A DNA stretch of 6,469 nt from positions 1 to 6,469 of the forward strand of contig JAFGNG010000149.1 of the NCBI GenBank assembly GCA_016927125.1. Direction: 5' to 3'. The translations under genes were made by a program, and so were the position numbers. This document shows, in pieces, positions 4,717-6,469 of the stretch (the stretch's first letter is position 1; each line of letters begins with the position of its first letter). This DNA is from Planctomycetota bacterium (lineage in GTDB: Bacteria; Planctomycetota; SZUA-567; JAFGNG01). Under the pieces are notes generated by a model. That model saw nothing but the letters and a program-made list of their open reading frames with translations. It was not told the origin of the DNA and searched no databases.

Positions 4717-5286
4717 ATGGCCTTTGAGCTCGAATGCAAAATCAGGATTCCTGACAGAGATCTAATAGCTGCGGCCCTTAACCAGCTTGGGGCTGAGGAT
4801 CTTGGCGAACTGCATGAAAAAAACTGGCTCTTTGACACCCCGGACGGGAAGCTGAAGGCTTCGGAGCAGTTGCTGCGCCTGCGCCGGACCAACAAGGAGA
4901 TTATCACCTTTAAAGGGCCGGCACTTGCCAGCGCTTTTAAAAACCGCGAAGAAATCGAAATGAAGATTGGTTCAATTGCAGACTTTACCATCATCCTGAA
5001 GCACCTCGGCTTTGCCCAGGTCTGGTTTTATGAAAAACTACGCCACAGCTTCACCTACCGCGATTGCAAGGTAGTTCTCGATAAGCTCCCCGAGCTGGGG
5101 AACTTTATCGAGGTGGAGGGAGATTCGGAAGAGGAGATCAAGGCAGTACTGGCAGATCTCGGGCTGGACCATAATCAACATTTGGAGGGAACCTATCACA
5201 GCCTCTTTCGGAAACACTGCCGGGAACGCGGGGAAGAGCTGCGAGATCTGCGTTTTAACACACTACCTCGGAAAGGGAGGTTTTAA
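4717..5286 (+). CDS. CYTH-domain protein (class IV adenylate cyclase CyaB / triphosphatase type)
   Basis: CYTH proteins are beta-tunnel enzymes that bind nucleotide, thiamine or inorganic triphosphates with divalent metal ions. Members include class IV adenylate cyclases, thiamine triphosphatases and tripolyphosphatases. The signature ExExK is at the N-terminus (E4, E6, K8 in FELECKIRI). Further tunnel residues are recognisable: LRLRR at 53-57, TFKGP at 64-68, REEIEM at 77-82, EKLRHSF at 106-112, VLDKLPELGNFIEVEG at 120-135, and the C-terminal TYHSLF at 159-164. The 189-aa length is usual for a single-domain member, with no fused CHAD domain. The ATG follows AGGGA (4706-4710) at 6 nt. A weak possible promoter lies upstream (TTGCAA at 4626, TTATAT at 4651, spacing 19). 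The downstream M16 gene starts within its stop codon. The exact substrate cannot be told from sequence; the closest resemblance is to CyaB-type proteins. Confidence 0.88.
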   Translation: MAFELECKIRIPDRDLIAAALNQLGAEDLGELHEKNWLFDTPDGKLKASEQLLRLRRTNKEIITFKGPALASAFKNREEIEMKIGSIADFTIILKHLGFAQVWFYEKLRHSFTYRDCKVVLDKLPELGNFIEVEGDSEEEIKAVLADLGLDHNQHLEGTYHSLFRKHCRERGEELRDLRFNTLPRKGRF

Positions 5287-6469
5287 TGAGAAAGTTATTA
5301 TCTTTAAAAGCTATGATTACCCTATTTTTACTCTTAAGCGTTTCTACCGGTCTTTCATCTGCTGAAGATGCCATGCAGCCCCTTGCAGTGATCCGGCAGG
5401 TGGAACATCCCGGCGGGGTGCTGGAGGTGAAGTTTGAGAATGGGCTGACCTTACTCTGCAAGGAAAACTTTGCCGCGCCGGTAGTGGCAACGCGGGTCTT
5501 TGTCCGCATCGGCAGCATCTATGAAGGGGAGATGCTCGGCAGCGGCGTCTCGCATTACTTTGAGCATATTATTTCCGGCGGCACTACCTCCACCCGTAGC
5601 GAAGCTGAGAGCCGTGCGCTCCTGCAACGCATCGGGAACAACTCCAACGCCTATACCTCGCGCGATGCCACAGTTTATTTTATCACCACCGAGGCGCAGC
5701 ACTTCCCCACCGCGGCCAACCTGCTGGGCGACTACATGGCCAACTGCCTGGTGGATGAAACGGAATTCAACCGGGAGCGCGGGGTTATTATCCAGGAGAT
5801 CCGCAAGCTTGAAGACGACCCTAATCGCTGTATATACCAACTGTTAGGTGAAACCATGTTTCCCCTCCACCCGGCGGGGCAGCCTGTCATCGGCCACCTG
5901 GAATTGTTCAAACAGGTTACCCGCGGGCAGGTAGAAGAGTTTTACCACCGCTTCTACGTCGCTAATAACATCACCGTGGTAGTCGCCGGAGCAGTCAAAG
6001 CTGAAGGCGCGATTAAAGAAATCGCTATCTCCTTCGCCAATCTCAAGCGGGGGATGGTGCACCATCCCGCTATGCCACCGGTGCCCAGACAAACAAGTTC
6101 CAAATGGGCGGAAGAGAGCTCCGCGAAGATCAACAAGCTCTATCTCTCGGTCGGCCACCATACTGTCACCCTGGATCACCCGGATCTCTTCGCGCTGGAC
6201 GTGGCGGCTGACATCCTCGGCGCCGGGCGCACCAGCCGTCTTTACCGCAGCCTGCGCGAGCAGGGGCTGGTGCAGGGCGTTTACGCTTATTCCCACACCC
6301 CGGCCTATAACGCCGGGGTCTTTGGCATTGGCGCGACCCTGGAAGAAGAAAATCTGCCCGCGGTCCTCAGTACTTTGGTCGAGGAGATCAACCGCTTGAA
6401 ACTGGAGTCGGTTTCCCGCGAGGAATTGCAGCGGGTGGTCAAGAAGAAGATCACCGACGAACTCTTCGG
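5286..6469 (+). CDS. Exported M16-family zinc metallopeptidase, C-terminus cut by the window edge
   Basis: M16 (pitrilysin/insulinase) peptidases degrade peptides inside a two-half chamber. Here 394 codons are visible. Residues 1-26 form a signal peptide (MRKLL start, hydrophobic ITLFLLLSV, cut near SSA-ED), with no lipobox cysteine, so the enzyme should be periplasmic or secreted. The inverted zinc motif HxxEH is intact: H90-Y-F-E93-H94 within GVSHYFEH, with the third ligand E171 in GVIIQEI 76 residues on, the family's usual distance. The first-half fold continues to about residue 260. An inactive-type second half follows, with the typical GRTSRLYRSLREQGLVQGV at 314-332. The ATG overlaps the stop of the CYTH gene (TAATG) and has GGGAGG five nt upstream, so the two genes are translationally coupled. 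Whether the full protein is the short (about 430-460 aa) or the double-length (about 850-900 aa) form is not visible. Confidence 0.92.
   Translation, partial: MRKLLSLKAMITLFLLLSVSTGLSSAEDAMQPLAVIRQVEHPGGVLEVKFENGLTLLCKENFAAPVVATRVFVRIGSIYEGEMLGSGVSHYFEHIISGGTTSTRSEAESRALLQRIGNNSNAYTSRDATVYFITTEAQHFPTAANLLGDYMANCLVDETEFNRERGVIIQEIRKLEDDPNRCIYQLLGETMFPLHPAGQPVIGHLELFKQVTRGQVEEFYHRFYVANNITVVVAGAVKAEGAIKEIAISFANLKRGMVHHPAMPPVPRQTSSKWAEESSAKINKLYLSVGHHTVTLDHPDLFALDVAADILGAGRTSRLYRSLREQGLVQGVYAYSHTPAYNAGVFGIGATLEEENLPAVLSTLVEEINRLKLESVSREELQRVVKKKITDELF

Noticed and set aside
5255..6296. Leftward open frames up to 150 aa opposite the M16 gene, and similar frames opposite or within gluQ, ispE and spoVG
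   Set aside because: Each is antisense to, or in another frame of, a gene with clear family motifs; high GC in coding DNA readily leaves such frames open.

Overview
The window looks like chromosomal DNA of a Gram-negative bacterium. The best guess is a member of the Desulfuromonadota / former Deltaproteobacteria, the relatives of Geobacter, Pelobacter and Desulfuromonas. The grounds are the ispE-spoVG pairing, a SpoVG homologue outside the Firmicutes, a stand-alone glutamyl-Q-tRNA(Asp) synthetase (mostly a proteobacterial enzyme), cleavable signal peptides and an exported M16 zinc protease. This placement is inference; no rRNA or other marker gene is present. Coding regions are of moderate to high GC, while the spacers are strikingly AT-rich.

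Layout: everything left of about 3360 reads leftward and everything right of about 3550 reads rightward, so 3360-3550 is a divergent promoter region. Leftward from it come ispE (MEP isoprenoid pathway kinase; TTG start), then a spoVG homologue carrying a four-cysteine zinc ribbon inside its SpoVG fold and a long acidic tail, then a 453-bp spacer rich in inverted repeats, then an unrecognised 187-aa gene, then a 735-bp AT-rich non-coding stretch, and finally the first 27 codons of an exported protein that runs off the left edge. Rightward come gluQ, a 182-bp spacer, a CYTH-domain triphosphate-binding protein, and an M16 metallopeptidase coupled to it by a TAATG stop/start overlap. The peptidase runs off the right edge with 394 codons visible.

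The genes do not form one pathway. ispE and spoVG probably share a transcript started by a strong sigma70-type promoter (TTGACA-N17-TATCAT), whose -10 and start point are covered by a perfect inverted repeat, TGTATCA-N13-TGATACA, placed like a repressor operator. The CYTH and M16 genes form a second translationally coupled pair.

The most interesting item is the three-part SpoVG: a split SpoVG domain, an inserted zinc ribbon and an acidic tail ending in Asp/Glu residues and Phe. Second are the non-coding regions, which hold several operator-like or hairpin-forming repeats and a 15-bp element shared by two distant spacers. I see no mobile element, CRISPR array, tRNA or rRNA, and no clear evidence of a large undescribed system.
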